DNA of 64,000 bases from Variovorax sp. Root473 (GCF_001426505.1 NZ_LMEV01000016.1:62001-126000), one strand, 5' to 3'. Numbered from the stretch's first letter, positions 36,245-45,975 are shown. A program made the numbers and translations. The notes: a model not told the origin generated them from the letters alone.

Positions 36245-37477
36245 ATGAACGCCGAATCTGTTACATCCACCAGCCTCTCCGATGGTGTAAGACAAGCCCT
36301 CGAAATATCCCTCCGAGGCGCTGACGAGCTGCTGCCGCAGGACGAATGGGTGAGGAAGCTCCAGAAGGCGGAAGCCACCGGCAAGCCGCTGCGCATCAAG
36401 CTGGGCCTGGACCCGACCGCACCGGATATTCATATCGGACACACGGTGGTGCTCAACAAGATGCGCCAGCTCCAGGACCTGGGGCACCGCGTGATCTTCC
36501 TGATTGGCGACTTCACCTCCCTGATCGGCGACCCGTCGGGCCGCAACAGCACGCGCCCGCCGCTCACGGCCGAGCAGATCCGCGCCAACGCTGAAACCTA
36601 TTTCGCCCAGGCCAAGCTGGTGCTGGACGAGTCGAAGACCGAGATCCGCTACAACTCGGAATGGAGCGATCCGCTGGGCGCGCGCGGCATGATCCAGCTG
36701 GCGGCCAAGTACACGGTGGCGCGCATGATGGAGCGCGACGATTTCACCAAGCGATTCAAGGCGGGCCAGTCGATCTCGGTGCACGAGTTCCTGTACCCGC
36801 TGATGCAGGGCTACGATTCGGTGGCGCTCGAGAGCGACCTCGAGCTGGGCGGCACCGACCAAAAATTCAACCTGCTCGTCGGCCGACATCTCCAGCAGGA
36901 ATACGGGCAAGAGCCGCAGTGCATACTCACTATGCCGCTGCTTGAAGGGCTCGACGGCGTCGAGAAGATGTCCAAGAGCAAGGGCAACTACATCGGCATC
37001 AGCGAAGACGCGAACAGCATGTTCGCCAAGGTGCTGTCGATCTCCGACACGCTGATGTGGCGCTGGTACACGCTGCTGAGCTTCCAGTCGGTGGCGCAGA
37101 TCGAGGCGCTGAAGGCCGAGATCGCGGCCGGGCGCAACCCGAAGGACGCCAAGGTGGCGCTGGCCAAGGAAATCACCGCGCGCTTCCACAGCGCGGCGGC
37201 GGCCGATGCGGCGGAGCAGGACTTCATCAACCGCAGCAAGGGCGGCGTGCCGGACGAGATTCCCGAGGTGGCGCTGAGCGGCGCCCCGCTGGGCATCGGT
37301 CAGCTGCTCAAGCAGGCCAACCTGGCGTCGTCGTCGGGCGAGGGCAACCGCCTGATCGACGGCGGCGGCGTGCGGGTCGATTCGGTCGTGGTGTCGGACA
37401 AGGGCCTGAAACTGCCCGCGGGCAGCTATGTGGTGCAGGTCGGCAAGCGCAAGTTTGCGCGGGTGACCCTGAGCTGA
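36245..37477 (+). CDS. tyrS: Tyrosyl-tRNA synthetase
   Basis: Class Ic synthetase of 410 aa that charges tRNA-Tyr. The HIGH motif is at 63-66 (HIGHTVVL) and KMSKS at 241-245. This combination marks the TyrZ-like form, unlike the E. coli enzyme, which has KFGKT. The C-terminal S4 RNA-binding domain (about 340-405) starts near GIGQLLKQANLASS. ATG 36245. Single gene, ended by a strong terminator. Confidence 0.97.
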   Translation: MNAESVTSTSLSDGVRQALEISLRGADELLPQDEWVRKLQKAEATGKPLRIKLGLDPTAPDIHIGHTVVLNKMRQLQDLGHRVIFLIGDFTSLIGDPSGRNSTRPPLTAEQIRANAETYFAQAKLVLDESKTEIRYNSEWSDPLGARGMIQLAAKYTVARMMERDDFTKRFKAGQSISVHEFLYPLMQGYDSVALESDLELGGTDQKFNLLVGRHLQQEYGQEPQCILTMPLLEGLDGVEKMSKSKGNYIGISEDANSMFAKVLSISDTLMWRWYTLLSFQSVAQIEALKAEIAAGRNPKDAKVALAKEITARFHSAAAADAAEQDFINRSKGGVPDEIPEVALSGAPLGIGQLLKQANLASSSGEGNRLIDGGGVRVDSVVVSDKGLKLPAGSYVVQVGKRKFARVTLS

Positions 37478-37485
37478 TCGACAAA

Positions 37486-37509
37486 AAAAAGGCCCCTCGG
37501 GGCCTTTTT
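37486..37509. terminator. Terminator between convergent tyrS and ompA-like gene
   Basis: A-tract, GGCCCC (37491-37496), TC, GGGGCC (37499-37504), TTTTT. The A-tract on the left and T-tract on the right allow it to work on both strands. Confidence 0.85.
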
Positions 37510-37528
37510 CAATGGGGTCTGCGCCGGC

Positions 37529-38143
37529 TCAGCGGACCTCGATGGTCACACGCCGGTTGCGGGGCTCGTCCACCTCGTCGGGCGTCGGCACGGCCAGGTC
37601 GCGTTCGCCGCGGCCCACGGCCTCGATGCGCGCCGCAGGGAACTGGCGCTCCACGAACAGCTGCGCGACTTCCTGCGCGCGACGGCGCGACAGCTGGTCG
37701 TTCTGCTCGCCGGCACCTTTGGTGTCGGTGTGGCCGATCACCACGATGTCACCGCCGCTGCGGGCCAGCGCGGCGGCCAATGCCTCCGTCATGATCTGCT
37801 GGGACGCCGCCGTGAGCGTGGTGGTGCCCACCTCGAAGAACACCGTGTAGCGCTGCGGCGGCGGCGGGCGCATGTCGAACAGCGGCTTGTTCTCGGCCTG
37901 GACCTTGGCGGGATCGGCCTGATCGACCACCGGCGCACCGCTGGCGCCCACCGCGGCCGTGGCGCGCTGGTAGGGCTTGGAGAGCACTTCTTCTCCATCC
38001 TTGGCGCGCACCACCACGGCGGAGGGCGTGCCATCGGCCTGGGGCAACAGCACCACGCGCGTGCCCGGCGCAGAGCAGGCGGCCAGAAGCAGGGCGACCG
38101 TGGTCGCAAGAAGAAGGGAGGAGCGGCGCAACAGTGTCTGCAT
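37529..38143 (-). CDS. OmpA-family peptidoglycan-binding lipoprotein
   Basis: Outer-membrane lipoprotein of 204 aa, with lipobox LLAAC (Cys23). The C-terminal OmpA domain (about 95-204) has GHTDTKGAGEQNDQLSRRRAQ and ends NRRVTIEVR, the residues that grip diaminopimelate in peptidoglycan. The N-terminal part is short and unrecognised. ATG 38143 lies 4 bp after the stop of the FecR-domain gene, so the pair is an operon. Confidence 0.9.
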   Translation of the reverse strand: MQTLLRRSSLLLATTVALLLAACSAPGTRVVLLPQADGTPSAVVVRAKDGEEVLSKPYQRATAAVGASGAPVVDQADPAKVQAENKPLFDMRPPPPQRYTVFFEVGTTTLTAASQQIMTEALAAALARSGGDIVVIGHTDTKGAGEQNDQLSRRRAQEVAQLFVERQFPAARIEAVGRGERDLAVPTPDEVDEPRNRRVTIEVR

Positions 38144-38147
38144 CTGG

Positions 38148-38642
38148 TCAGGGTTGGCCGTCGGTCTGCACGATGAAGTCCGTGCCCCGAATGCCGATGG
38201 TGGCGGTCTGGGTTTCGACGCGAACGGCGTCGGGGTTGGTCTTGCCGATGAGGCCGGTGATCATGCGCATCGAACCGCGCAGCAGCGACACCAGCATGCC
38301 GCCTTCGCGGGTGGTGCCGTCGAAATGGAATTCCTTGAGGTCCATGCGCGAGGACGGGCCGACCATCAGCGTGGTGTTGTCGCGCAGCACGACGGCCGCC
38401 GACGAATCCGGGCCGGTCACGATGCGATCGACCGCTCCGAGCGCGTCGCCGGGCGCTGCGGTGCGCGTGGCGCCCGCGCCGTCGAGCAGTTGCACGGTGC
38501 CGCGCACCGACTTCACGAACCCGGCCTGCTGGGGCGCTGCTGCGGCTGCAGGCGCAGCAGCAGCGGGTGCCTGGGCCTGAGCCAGGGTGGCTGCGCCGAC
38601 GATGGCGAGCCCGAGGGCGGCGGTCAAAAAGTTCTTCATCAT
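38148..38642 (-). CDS. FecR-domain secreted protein
   Basis: Periplasmic protein of 164 aa with signal peptide (MMKNFLTAALGLAIVGAATLAQA) and an Ala/Pro-rich linker. A FecR-like beta domain (about 52-160) has the typical VKSVRGTVQLLDG start, GDALGAVDRIVTGPDSSA, and a TIGIRGTDF end. It lacks the cytoplasmic anti-sigma part of true FecR, and no ECF sigma gene is adjacent, so it is not a classical anti-sigma factor. ATG 38642 or 38639. It precedes the OmpA-like lipoprotein, an arrangement suggesting an envelope-scaffold pair. Confidence 0.8.
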   Translation of the reverse strand: MMKNFLTAALGLAIVGAATLAQAQAPAAAAPAAAAAPQQAGFVKSVRGTVQLLDGAGATRTAAPGDALGAVDRIVTGPDSSAAVVLRDNTTLMVGPSSRMDLKEFHFDGTTREGGMLVSLLRGSMRMITGLIGKTNPDAVRVETQTATIGIRGTDFIVQTDGQP

Positions 38643-38713
38643 TTGCTTCTCTGTGACTGATTGCTTTCGCAATGAGCGCAAATATTAGGGCGAAGGCGTT
38701 ACATATGGTCACG

Positions 38714-38731
38714 CGGCTGATAATTCAGCCG
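38714..38731. repeat. Perfect inverted repeat between divergent genes
   Basis: CGGCTGA (38714-38720), TAAT, TCAGCCG (38725-38731), between the FecR/OmpA operon and the cation efflux gene. It could be an operator or a hairpin; no T-tract follows. Confidence 0.5.
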
Positions 38732-38791
38732 ATTCCTGCGACGTAATGCCCGCCCGCACAGGCCCTTTTTACCTGATCTCGTTCTTTCTGC

Positions 38792-39706
38792 ATGACGTTG
38801 ACCCCTAAAACGCTGCTTCGCGTCTCTGTCGCGGTGGCCCTGCTCACCATCCTTCTGAAGGGTTGGGCCGGCTACCTGACGAACTCGATGGGCCTGATCT
38901 CCGACGCCATGGAGTCGTGCGTCAACCTCGCGAGCGCCATGTTCGCGCTGGCGATGGTCACCATCGCCGAGCGCCCGGCCGACGAGGACCATCCCTACGG
39001 CCACCACAAGGCCGAGTACTTCTCGTCCGGCTTCGAGGGCCTGCTGATCGTGGCCGCCGCCATCGCCATCCTGTGGGTGTCGGTGCTGCGGCTGCTGTCG
39101 CCGCAGCCGCTGGAGCAGCTGGGCTGGGGCCTGGCGCTGTCGGTGCTCAGCTCGGGCTTCAACGCCGCGCTGGCATTCGCGCTGTTCCGGGCGGCGCGCG
39201 CGCACCGCTCCATCGCGCTGGAGGCCGACGGGCGCCACCTGATGACCGATGTCTGGACCTCGGTCGGCGTGCTGGTTGGCATCGTGGCCGTGTATTTCAG
39301 CGGCTGGCTCTGGCTCGACCCACTGATTGCCATCGCCGTGGCGCTCAACATCGTGCGCGAGGGCTTCAAGCTCGTGTGGCGCTCCTCGCAGGGCCTCATG
39401 GACGAGGCGCTCGACGCCGGGACGATCGCCACCGTGCGCGCCACGCTCGACGACTTTGCCGCGCGCCATGCCGAAGGCGACCGGCTGCGCTTCGACGACA
39501 TGGTGACGCGCGGCGCCGGCCAGCGTCGCTTTGCCGACCTGCACATGCACGTGCCCGGCGACTGGACCCTGCAGCGTGCCGCCAACCTGCGCGACGAACT
39601 GGAACAAGCGCTCATGGACGCCGTGCCCGGCCTGCGCGTGACCATTCAGTTGCTGCCGCTCACCATGGAAGCGCGCGCCACCCGACTCGAGGACCCTCAC
39701 CCATGA
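38792..39706 (+). CDS. Cation diffusion facilitator (FieF/YiiP-like) metal exporter
   Basis: Inner-membrane divalent metal/proton antiporter of 304 aa with six membrane segments in the first 205 residues and a cytoplasmic metal-binding C-terminal domain. The [13 protein letters not shown] loop motif is classic CDF. The transport site is seen as SDAMES in segment 2 and HLMTDVWTS (HxxxD) in segment 5, favouring zinc. There is no His-rich loop, unlike the second CDF at 61631. The ATGA overlap with dtd shows co-transcription. Confidence 0.9.
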   Translation: MTLTPKTLLRVSVAVALLTILLKGWAGYLTNSMGLISDAMESCVNLASAMFALAMVTIAERPADEDHPYGHHKAEYFSSGFEGLLIVAAAIAILWVSVLRLLSPQPLEQLGWGLALSVLSSGFNAALAFALFRAARAHRSIALEADGRHLMTDVWTSVGVLVGIVAVYFSGWLWLDPLIAIAVALNIVREGFKLVWRSSQGLMDEALDAGTIATVRATLDDFAARHAEGDRLRFDDMVTRGAGQRRFADLHMHVPGDWTLQRAANLRDELEQALMDAVPGLRVTIQLLPLTMEARATRLEDPHP

Positions 39707-40146
39707 AAGCCGTGCTCCAGCGCGTGGCGCACGCGCGCGTCGACATCGCAGGCCAGACCGTCGGCGCCATCGAGGCCGGCCTGCTGGTGCTGCTGTGCGC
39801 CGAACGCGGCGACGCCGACAGCGTGGCCGACCGCCTGCTTGCCAAGATCCTCAAGCTGCGCATCTTCTCGGACGACGCCGGCAAGATGAACCGCAGCGTG
39901 CAGGACATCGGCGGGGGCCTGCTGGTCGTGAGCCAGTTCACGCTCGCTGCTGACGTCAGCGGCGGCAACCGCCCCAGCTTCACGCTCGCCGCGCCGCCCG
40001 ACGAGGGACGCCGGCTCTACGGGTACTTCGTGGCGCAGGCGCGCGCCGCACATCCCGTGGTGGCGACGGGTGAGTTCGGTGCCGACATGCAGGTGCACCT
40101 GCTGAACGACGGGCCGGTCACGATCCCGCTGCAGATGACGGCGTAG
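39703..40146 (+). CDS. dtd: D-aminoacyl-tRNA deacylase
   Basis: Dimeric proofreading enzyme, 147 aa, that hydrolyses D-aminoacyl-tRNAs and glycyl-tRNA-Ala. The SQFTL motif (in [19 protein letters not shown]) and the C-terminal NDGPVTIPL with the cross-subunit Gly-Pro are intact. It starts at ATG 39703, four bases into the CDF stop overlap. Its last 29 bases overlap the convergent methyltransferase gene. Confidence 0.97.
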   Translation: MKAVLQRVAHARVDIAGQTVGAIEAGLLVLLCAERGDADSVADRLLAKILKLRIFSDDAGKMNRSVQDIGGGLLVVSQFTLAADVSGGNRPSFTLAAPPDEGRRLYGYFVAQARAAHPVVATGEFGADMQVHLLNDGPVTIPLQMTA

Positions 40147-40735
40147 GCCGCAGCACGGCCTCCCACGCCACCTTCGGTTCGTCGTAGCGCAGCACGCGCA
40201 CCTCTTCGAGGTGCTGCAGCTGCCAGCCGTCGGCGAACAGCAGCTCGACCGCGGCGCGGTCGAAGAAGCGCTTGGGGATGCCGTCCACCACGTAGAAGAA
40301 GTCTTCGTCTCGCCCGCTGGCCGACGGGCCGCGCGCGCCGTGGTGCAGGTCGTTGACCGAATTGAGGCGGCACAGCAGCACGCCGCCCGGCCGCAGCACG
40401 CGGTGGATGCGCCGCACCAGCGCCAGCGTTGCGTCCCACGCGAAGTAGTGCAGCGACAGGCTCGCCAGCACGGCGCCGACCGTGGCTTCGCTTTCGAGTG
40501 GCCAGGCCTCGCGGAAATCACCGCAGTGGAACGCGGCGCCTGTCGGCACGCGCTCCCGCGCCTGCGCCAAGGCATCGGAGGACAGCTCGATCGCCACCAC
40601 CCGCAACCCGGCCTTGACCAGCGTGGCGGTGTCGCGGCCGGTTGCACAGCCCAGTTCGAGCACCGGCCCGTCTCCGGCACATGCGCGCAGCAGCGGCAGC
40701 CAGCGCGGCAGCCAGGGATCGGTGCCCGACGCCAT
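40118..40735 (-). CDS. Class I SAM-dependent methyltransferase
   Basis: Small Rossmann-fold methyltransferase of 205 aa. Motif I is [12 protein letters not shown] near 25-36, an acidic residue ends strand 2 ([14 protein letters not shown]), and the post-motif [13 protein letters not shown] and [13 protein letters not shown] follow. The tail after about 140 is specific to a subgroup of tellurite-resistance/UbiE-like enzymes. ATG 40735. It overlaps dtd tail to tail by 29 bp and lies 12 bp downstream of ybeY. The substrate is unknown. Confidence 0.82.
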   Translation of the reverse strand: MASGTDPWLPRWLPLLRACAGDGPVLELGCATGRDTATLVKAGLRVVAIELSSDALAQARERVPTGAAFHCGDFREAWPLESEATVGAVLASLSLHYFAWDATLALVRRIHRVLRPGGVLLCRLNSVNDLHHGARGPSASGRDEDFFYVVDGIPKRFFDRAAVELLFADGWQLQHLEEVRVLRYDEPKVAWEAVLRPTPSSAAGS

Positions 40736-40747
40736 CGCGACCTCCGC

Positions 40748-41215
40748 TCAGCGCCCGTACGGGCTGCGAATGCCCAGGCCCGCGAGGATCTCGACTTCGT
40801 ACGCTTCCATCTCGTCCGCGTCGGCGTCGCTCGTCTCGTGGTCCCAGCCCTGCGCGTGCAGCGTGCCGTGCACCAGCAGGTGCGCGTAATGCGCGGCGAG
40901 GGTCTTGCGGTTTTCTTTTGCCTCGCGCGCCACCACGGGCGCGCACAGCACCAGGTCGGCCATCACGACCGGGCCCTGCGCATAGTCGAAGGTGAGCACG
41001 TTGGTGGCGTAGTCCTTGCCGCGGAATTCGCGGTTCAGGCGCTGGCCCTCCTCGGCATCGACGATGCGCACGGTGATCTCGCCGTCGATGTCCAGGGCGT
41101 GGCGGATCCAGCGGTTCACGCTGTGGCGCGGCAGCGCGGCGCGGTGGCGCTCCACGCCCTTGAAGCGCCCGAACTGCAGCGACAGCGACAGGGCCGGAAG
41201 CAACGCGGCCGCCAT
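40748..41215 (-). CDS. ybeY: Endoribonuclease YbeY (rRNA maturation factor)
   Basis: Zinc-dependent endoribonuclease of 155 aa for 16S rRNA 3' maturation and 70S quality control. The metal motif [11 protein letters not shown] (H-x3-H-x5-H) lies near 115-125, preceded by [16 protein letters not shown], the second signature. ATG 41215 lies one base after the phoH stop, so the two are coupled. The N-terminal 20 residues are weakly conserved. Confidence 0.95.
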   Translation of the reverse strand: MAAALLPALSLSLQFGRFKGVERHRAALPRHSVNRWIRHALDIDGEITVRIVDAEEGQRLNREFRGKDYATNVLTFDYAQGPVVMADLVLCAPVVAREAKENRKTLAAHYAHLLVHGTLHAQGWDHETSDADADEMEAYEVEILAGLGIRSPYGR

Positions 41216-41216
41216 G

Positions 41217-42173
41217 TCAGTGGACTCCCGCGCGCTTGCGCTGCCCGTCGTAGGCATCGACGATCTTCGCCACCAGCGGATGGCGCACCACGTCCGCGCT
41301 CGTGAAATGCGTGGTCGCGATGCCGGGCACCCGCTTGAGCACACGCTCGGCGTCGATCAGCCCGCTGAGCTGCTGCTTGGGCAGGTCGATCTGGCTCACG
41401 TCGCCCGTCACCACCGCCTTGGCGCCGAAGCCGATGCGCGTGAGGAACATCTTCATCTGCTCCACCGTGGTGTTCTGCGCCTCGTCGAGGATCACGAAGG
41501 CGTTGTTCAGCGTGCGCCCGCGCATGAAGGCCAGCGGCGCGATCTCCAGCACGTTGCGCTCGAAGGCCTTCTGCACCTTCTCGTAGCCCATGAGGTCGTA
41601 CAGCGCGTCGTACAGCGGGCGCAGGTAGGGGTCGACCTTCTGCGTCAGGTCGCCCGGCAGAAAGCCCAGGCGCTCGCCCGCTTCGACGGCCGGGCGCGTG
41701 AGCACGATGCGCTGCACCGCCGCGCGCTCCAGCGCATCGACCGCGCAGGCCACCGCCAGGTAGGTCTTGCCGGTGCCGGCCGGGCCGATGCCGAAGGTGA
41801 TGTCGTGCCTGGCGATGTTGTCCAGGTACAGCGCCTGCGTAGGCGTGCGCGCGCGCAGGTCGGCGCGGCGCGTGACGAGCATCGCGGCATCGTCGTCGCC
41901 ATCGACCATCGAGCCGTCGCCGGCCAGCGTGAGCTGCACCACGGCGGGGTCGATCGGGCGCTGGGCGATCTCGTACAGCGCCTGCAGAACGTCCATGGCG
42001 CGCTGCGCGGTGGCCTTGGGGCCATCGACCTTGAACTGCTCGTGGCGGTGCGCGATCTTCACGCCCAGGGCGTCCTCGATGCGGCGCAGGTGCGCATCCA
42101 GCGGGCCGCACAGGTGGCCGAGGCGCGAATTGTTCAGGGGGGTAAAGGTGTGTCGCAGAATCACGCCGGACAT
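41217..42173 (-). CDS. ybeZ: PhoH-like ATPase (YbeZ)
   Basis: Cytosolic P-loop ATPase of 318 aa that works with YbeY in RNA metabolism. Walker A is GPAGTGKT near 129, Walker [10 protein letters not shown] near 225, and the GDVSQIDLP motif follows. The N-terminal region (about 1-95) is KH/S4-like. The start was set at ATG 42173 ([10 protein letters not shown]); an in-frame GTG at 42191 would add six residues but nearly abuts ruvA's start at 42194. First gene of phoH-ybeY-methyltransferase. Confidence 0.93.
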   Translation of the reverse strand: MSGVILRHTFTPLNNSRLGHLCGPLDAHLRRIEDALGVKIAHRHEQFKVDGPKATAQRAMDVLQALYEIAQRPIDPAVVQLTLAGDGSMVDGDDDAAMLVTRRADLRARTPTQALYLDNIARHDITFGIGPAGTGKTYLAVACAVDALERAAVQRIVLTRPAVEAGERLGFLPGDLTQKVDPYLRPLYDALYDLMGYEKVQKAFERNVLEIAPLAFMRGRTLNNAFVILDEAQNTTVEQMKMFLTRIGFGAKAVVTGDVSQIDLPKQQLSGLIDAERVLKRVPGIATTHFTSADVVRHPLVAKIVDAYDGQRKRAGVH

Positions 42174-42193
42174 TTCAAGGAAAAAGGGCACCC

Positions 42194-42766
42194 ATGATAG
42201 GCAAACTGACCGGCACGCTCGCAGAGCGCAACCCCCCGCAGGTGGTGGTGGACTGCAACGGCGTCGGCTACGAGGTCGACGTGCCGATGAGCACGTTCTA
42301 CAACCTGCCCAACGTCGGCGCGAAGGTGTCGCTGCTCACGCACTTCGTCGTGCGCGAGGACGCGCAGATTCTCTACGGCTTCGGCACCGCCGAGGAGCGG
42401 GCGGCCTTCCGCCAGCTCATCAAGATCACCGGCGTGGGCCCGCGCACCGCGCTGGGCCTGCTCTCGGGCATGAGCGTGGGCGAGCTGGCGCAGGCCATCA
42501 CCACGCAGGAGCTGGGCCGGCTCGTGAAGATTCCCGGCATCGGCAAGAAGACCGCCGAGCGGCTGCTGCTGGAGCTCAAGGGCAAGCTGGGTGCCGACAT
42601 CGGCCTGCCGGCGCATGCCGCGTCCGACGCGCAGGCCGACATCCTGCAGGCGCTGGTGGCGCTGGGCTACAGCGACAAGGAAGCCGCGCTCGCGCTGAAG
42701 GCGCTGCCGAAGGACGCGAGCGTGAGCGACGGCATCAAGATGGCACTGAAAGCGCTGGCGAAGTGA
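42194..42766 (+). CDS. ruvA: Holliday junction branch migration protein RuvA
   Basis: Four-way junction binding protein of 190 aa. Domain I is an OB fold ([28 protein letters not shown]). Domain II has two helix-hairpin-helix motifs ([32 protein letters not shown]). Domain III (about 145-190) contacts RuvB. ruvB is 18 kb away at 60559 and no ruvC is in the window, so the ruvABC cluster is split. Its stop overlaps the next gene's GTG. Confidence 0.98.
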   Translation: MIGKLTGTLAERNPPQVVVDCNGVGYEVDVPMSTFYNLPNVGAKVSLLTHFVVREDAQILYGFGTAEERAAFRQLIKITGVGPRTALGLLSGMSVGELAQAITTQELGRLVKIPGIGKKTAERLLLELKGKLGADIGLPAHAASDAQADILQALVALGYSDKEAALALKALPKDASVSDGIKMALKALAK

Positions 42767-43659
42767 GCTGGCGCGAGGCGTGGTCGCGCGCGCAGGCGCT
42801 GCGCCACGAGTCGACCGAGACCGACGCGGTGCTGATGCACGCGGCCATGGTTCTTTCGGTGCCGATCATCTGGCTCTACGGCTTCGCGGGCGTGGCCTAC
42901 GGCCAGTTGCCGATGCTGACGCCGGCCGGGTTCATCGACATGCCGGGCGTGTGCGCATGGCTCACGGCGGTCATGGCGTTTGCGGTCGGCCTCTTGTTCA
43001 TCGACTGGCTGGTGCGCGGCGACGTGGCACCGCCGCCGGTGCCGCAGTCGATCGTCGTGCGGCACTGGCAGTCGGGCTGGCCCCGGTCGCCGGCATTGCC
43101 GCCGGAGCCGTCCCCCGGTTTCCTGCAGGGCAGCGCATCCCCGTTTCGCAGCGTGTGCCTGAGCGTCGCGGCGATCGCCTGCCTGTCGGCACTGGTGTTC
43201 AGCGGCCTCGACACGCTGGGCTGGTCGGTCGTCGCACGGCCGGGGGGCCTCGCGCCGCGCGCCGAGTGGCCGCTGTACCCGCTGCCGTGGATCTGGCCCT
43301 GGCTGCTGCCGCTCGCGCGCCAGCCCTTCATGCTCGGCACCATCGTGATCGGTGCCGTGCTGTTCGTCGCAGCGATCCTGATGCGCTGGCGCCGGGTGCG
43401 CGGCGCATGGTTTCCCTTCTTCGCGGCGCTGCCGATCCTCGTGGCGCCGAACTTCCTGGGCGCCGCCGGCTTCGACTACGCCGCCGCGCGCGGGCTCGGC
43501 GGCCTGAACGAACCCGCGCTGGCGAGTGCGCTCGCGCAGCATCCGGGGCGCTACAACGTCTACACCTTCCTGAGCCTGTGGGGCGGCATCGGTGCCGGCA
43601 CCGTCGGCCTCGTGCTCGGCTTCTGGTTCGGCCGCTCGCGGGTCATGGACGAGGATTGA
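42763..43659 (+). CDS. Integral membrane protein of unknown function
   Basis: Protein of 298 aa starting at GTG 42763, which overlaps the ruvA stop (GTGA). Hydrophobic segments lie near 25-50, 60-85, 130-150, 190-215, 220-240 and 265-290. Charged loops are short, and the final Arg/Asp tail ([10 protein letters not shown]) is cytoplasmic by the positive-inside rule. No catalytic motif or known family was recognised. The long upstream extension of this frame is the antisense shadow of phoH and ruvA. Coupling to ruvA may only reflect genome compaction. Confidence 0.65.
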   Translation: MSWREAWSRAQALRHESTETDAVLMHAAMVLSVPIIWLYGFAGVAYGQLPMLTPAGFIDMPGVCAWLTAVMAFAVGLLFIDWLVRGDVAPPPVPQSIVVRHWQSGWPRSPALPPEPSPGFLQGSASPFRSVCLSVAAIACLSALVFSGLDTLGWSVVARPGGLAPRAEWPLYPLPWIWPWLLPLARQPFMLGTIVIGAVLFVAAILMRWRRVRGAWFPFFAALPILVAPNFLGAAGFDYAAARGLGGLNEPALASALAQHPGRYNVYTFLSLWGGIGAGTVGLVLGFWFGRSRVMDED

Positions 43660-43672
43660 GCGACTCGCCTGC

Positions 43673-44674
43673 TCATTCGAGCGTCAGGCCGATGTCCTTC
43701 ACCAGCGCGCCCCAGTCGCGCAGGTCGTTGCGGATGGTGGTGGCGAACTGCTCGGGCGTGTTCTGCGGCAGGTCGGTGAAGTTCAACTCGTGCATGCGGC
43801 GCACCACCGCGGGATCGCGCAGCACCTGGTTCACGGCCTCGTTGAGCTTCTTCACGACGACGGGCGGCGTCCTGGCCGGCGCCAGCACGCCGTACCAGGC
43901 GTAGGTGGTGAAGGGGTAGCCGCTCTCGGTCATGGTCGGCACGTCGGGCAGCATCGGGATGCGCGAGGGGCCGCTGTTGGCCAGCGCGCGGATGCGGCCG
44001 GCGCGCACGATCTCCACGGTGGAGGAGATGTCGGCGAACGCCGCATCGACCTGGCCGCCCACGAGGTCCTGCACGCAGGGGCCGCTGCCCTTGTAGGGGA
44101 CATGCGTCATCACGAGGCCGGCCTGCTTTTTCAGGCTTTCCATCGCCAGGTGGCCGCCCGAGCCGGCGCCCCACGAGCAGTAGCTGAGCTTGTCGGGCCG
44201 CGCCTTGGCGTAGGCGACGAACTCCTGGATGGTCTTCACCGGCAGGTCCTTGCGCACCAGCAGCAGGTTGCCGCCGCGCCCGACCTGGGCGATCGGCACG
44301 AAGTCCTTCAGCGGGTCGTAGGGCAGCTTCTTGTAGAGGCTGGGGTTCACCACCATCGTCGCGGCGTAGGTGAACAGCAGGCGGTAGCCGTCGGGCGTGG
44401 CGCGCGCCACCACTTCGCTGCCGAGGATGCCGTTGGCGCCCGGGCGGTTGTCGACCACGAAGGGTTGCTTCAGGATCTTGCCGAGGCCGTCGCCAATGAG
44501 CCGTGCGATGGTGTCGGTGCCGCCGGCCGGCGCGGTGGGCACGACCAGCGTCACGGGCTTGTCGGGGTAGGTGTCGGCGGCGTTCGGTTGCGCGTGGCCG
44601 GCGACGGCCAGCGCGGCCAGGGTGCAGGCGACCAGCGTGCGCAGGCCGAAGCGGAAGCTTTGTGTGTTTGTCAT
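43673..44674 (-). CDS. Bug/TctC family substrate-binding protein
   Basis: Periplasmic receptor of 333 aa with signal peptide to about residue 29 (LVACTLAALAVAGHAQ). The mature region has YPDKPVTLVVPTAPAGGTDT, NRPGANGILGSE and HVPYKGSGPCVQDL, all Bug landmarks. ATG 44674 has GGAGA upstream; the frame above it is a shadow of the neighbouring gene. It lies 23 bp after the metallo-beta-lactamase-fold gene in a five-gene same-strand group with DUF1254 proteins and a second Bug protein, so it probably imports that pathway's substrate. Confidence 0.9.
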   Translation of the reverse strand: MTNTQSFRFGLRTLVACTLAALAVAGHAQPNAADTYPDKPVTLVVPTAPAGGTDTIARLIGDGLGKILKQPFVVDNRPGANGILGSEVVARATPDGYRLLFTYAATMVVNPSLYKKLPYDPLKDFVPIAQVGRGGNLLLVRKDLPVKTIQEFVAYAKARPDKLSYCSWGAGSGGHLAMESLKKQAGLVMTHVPYKGSGPCVQDLVGGQVDAAFADISSTVEIVRAGRIRALANSGPSRIPMLPDVPTMTESGYPFTTYAWYGVLAPARTPPVVVKKLNEAVNQVLRDPAVVRRMHELNFTDLPQNTPEQFATTIRNDLRDWGALVKDIGLTLE

Positions 44675-44697
44675 GGTCCGTGTCTCCGGGAAAAGTC

Positions 44698-45975
44698 TCA
44701 GCGGATGCCGAAGCGCGCCTGCGTGCCCTGTTCGATCATGTCCGCGCCCACGCGGTACAGGTTGCGCGAAACGTAGCTGGGCACCTCGCGTGCGCGTTCG
44801 CGCAGCCATTCGGCCTTGAGCGAGCGCGCCTCGGCGATCTCCAGCGCGTCGCCCTCGGCGGTGGCCAGCAGGTCGATCACATGCAGCGCGAGTTGCCACT
44901 GCTTGCTTGCCGCCAGTGCGCGCGCCTGGGCGATCACGCCGCGCTTGTCGGTGATGGCGTCGGCCACCGCGCGGCCGATGGCCTCGGGCGCGGCCGGGTG
45001 CAGCGAGGTCGGGTTGCGGTCCCACCAGCCGTTCTCCGAGCGGTAGATGTCGCGCACGATGTAGCCGGGGTCGCCGTAGGTCGGCTTCATCCAGTCGACT
45101 GCGAAGAGCTCGTCGGGAAAGCGGATGCGCGCCAGGATGTCGCGCTCGTTGAGCCCCTCGTTCATGAGCCGCACCACCTCGGCGCGCAGCCAGCGCAGCG
45201 CGCGGGCCGTGTGCACGAGCACGTGCTGCACCTGGTCTTCGCCCTCGAGCGTGGCGCCGAATTCGCGCACCGCCTTGCGCGGTTTCAATGCCGCCAGCGC
45301 CTCCAGCGTGTCGGCCCAGCGCACTGTGTCGCGCATCGTGCGAAAGGGCGTGCCGATGTTGGGAATGGAATCGATCAGCGCCGCGCCGCCGTACAGCACG
45401 CGCTGCGCCGGGCTCCACAGCGCGATCGCGTCGTCGGTTTCCGAGGGCGCCCAGCGCAGTTCGATGCGGCGCTCGCCGCTGCCGATCTGCAGCACATCGT
45501 CGAAGGTCTCGGTGGGCGGGTGCGTCACCAGCCGGTGGTCGAAGAAGCCCGGCGGGCGGTTGAACTGGATCTCGGCCATGCGGTGCTGCAGGGCCATCGT
45601 CTCGCCGTAGCGTGCCAGGCGGCGCGGCACGTTGCGGTGCGCAATGATCCGCGGCGGCGCATCGCCGCGCGCGGCGGCATGGGCCAGCCACATCGGCACG
45701 CCGGCGTTGTAGCCGATGTGGCCGTGGCTGAAGCACAGCGCATGCACCGGCGCGTCGCTGAGCTGGCGCAGCGCATCGATCATGCCCTGCGTCACCGAGC
45801 CGCCCGGGCCGGCATCGATCACGACCAGGCCTGCGTCGGTCTCGGCCACGAACGATTGCCCCTGCCCGCGCAGGATGTGCAGACCCGGCGCGACGGTCTC
45901 GGTGCCGGTGCCGACGATGAGGAACGGCTTCTCTTTTTCTTCTGCTGCTTGCGGCTTTTCAACGGTGGCGGTCAT
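44698..45975 (-). CDS. Metallo-beta-lactamase-fold, alkylsulfatase-like hydrolase with altered metal site
   Basis: Protein of 425 aa resembling SdsA1/BDS1 alkylsulfatases: an N-terminal MBL fold (about 15-225) and then an alkylsulfatase dimerisation domain (about 265-390) with GWWDRNPTSLHP. No signal peptide is seen. The metal motif normally HxHxDH reads HGHIGY (His84, His86, then Gly88-Tyr89), and the usual downstream acidic ligand region reads PSETDDA. At least part of the bimetal site is changed, so it may bind one metal or do other chemistry. ATG 45975 overlaps the stop of the preceding DUF1254 gene (ATGA). Confidence 0.8.
   Translation of the reverse strand: MTATVEKPQAAEEKEKPFLIVGTGTETVAPGLHILRGQGQSFVAETDAGLVVIDAGPGGSVTQGMIDALRQLSDAPVHALCFSHGHIGYNAGVPMWLAHAAARGDAPPRIIAHRNVPRRLARYGETMALQHRMAEIQFNRPPGFFDHRLVTHPPTETFDDVLQIGSGERRIELRWAPSETDDAIALWSPAQRVLYGGAALIDSIPNIGTPFRTMRDTVRWADTLEALAALKPRKAVREFGATLEGEDQVQHVLVHTARALRWLRAEVVRLMNEGLNERDILARIRFPDELFAVDWMKPTYGDPGYIVRDIYRSENGWWDRNPTSLHPAAPEAIGRAVADAITDKRGVIAQARALAASKQWQLALHVIDLLATAEGDALEIAEARSLKAEWLRERAREVPSYVSRNLYRVGADMIEQGTQARFGIR

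Noticed and set aside
38863..40146. Treating the 427-codon frame ending at 40146 as one gene
   Set aside because: Only the last 147 codons match Dtd; the upstream part is the shifted frame of the cation efflux gene, and ATG 39703 gives the exact Dtd N-terminus.
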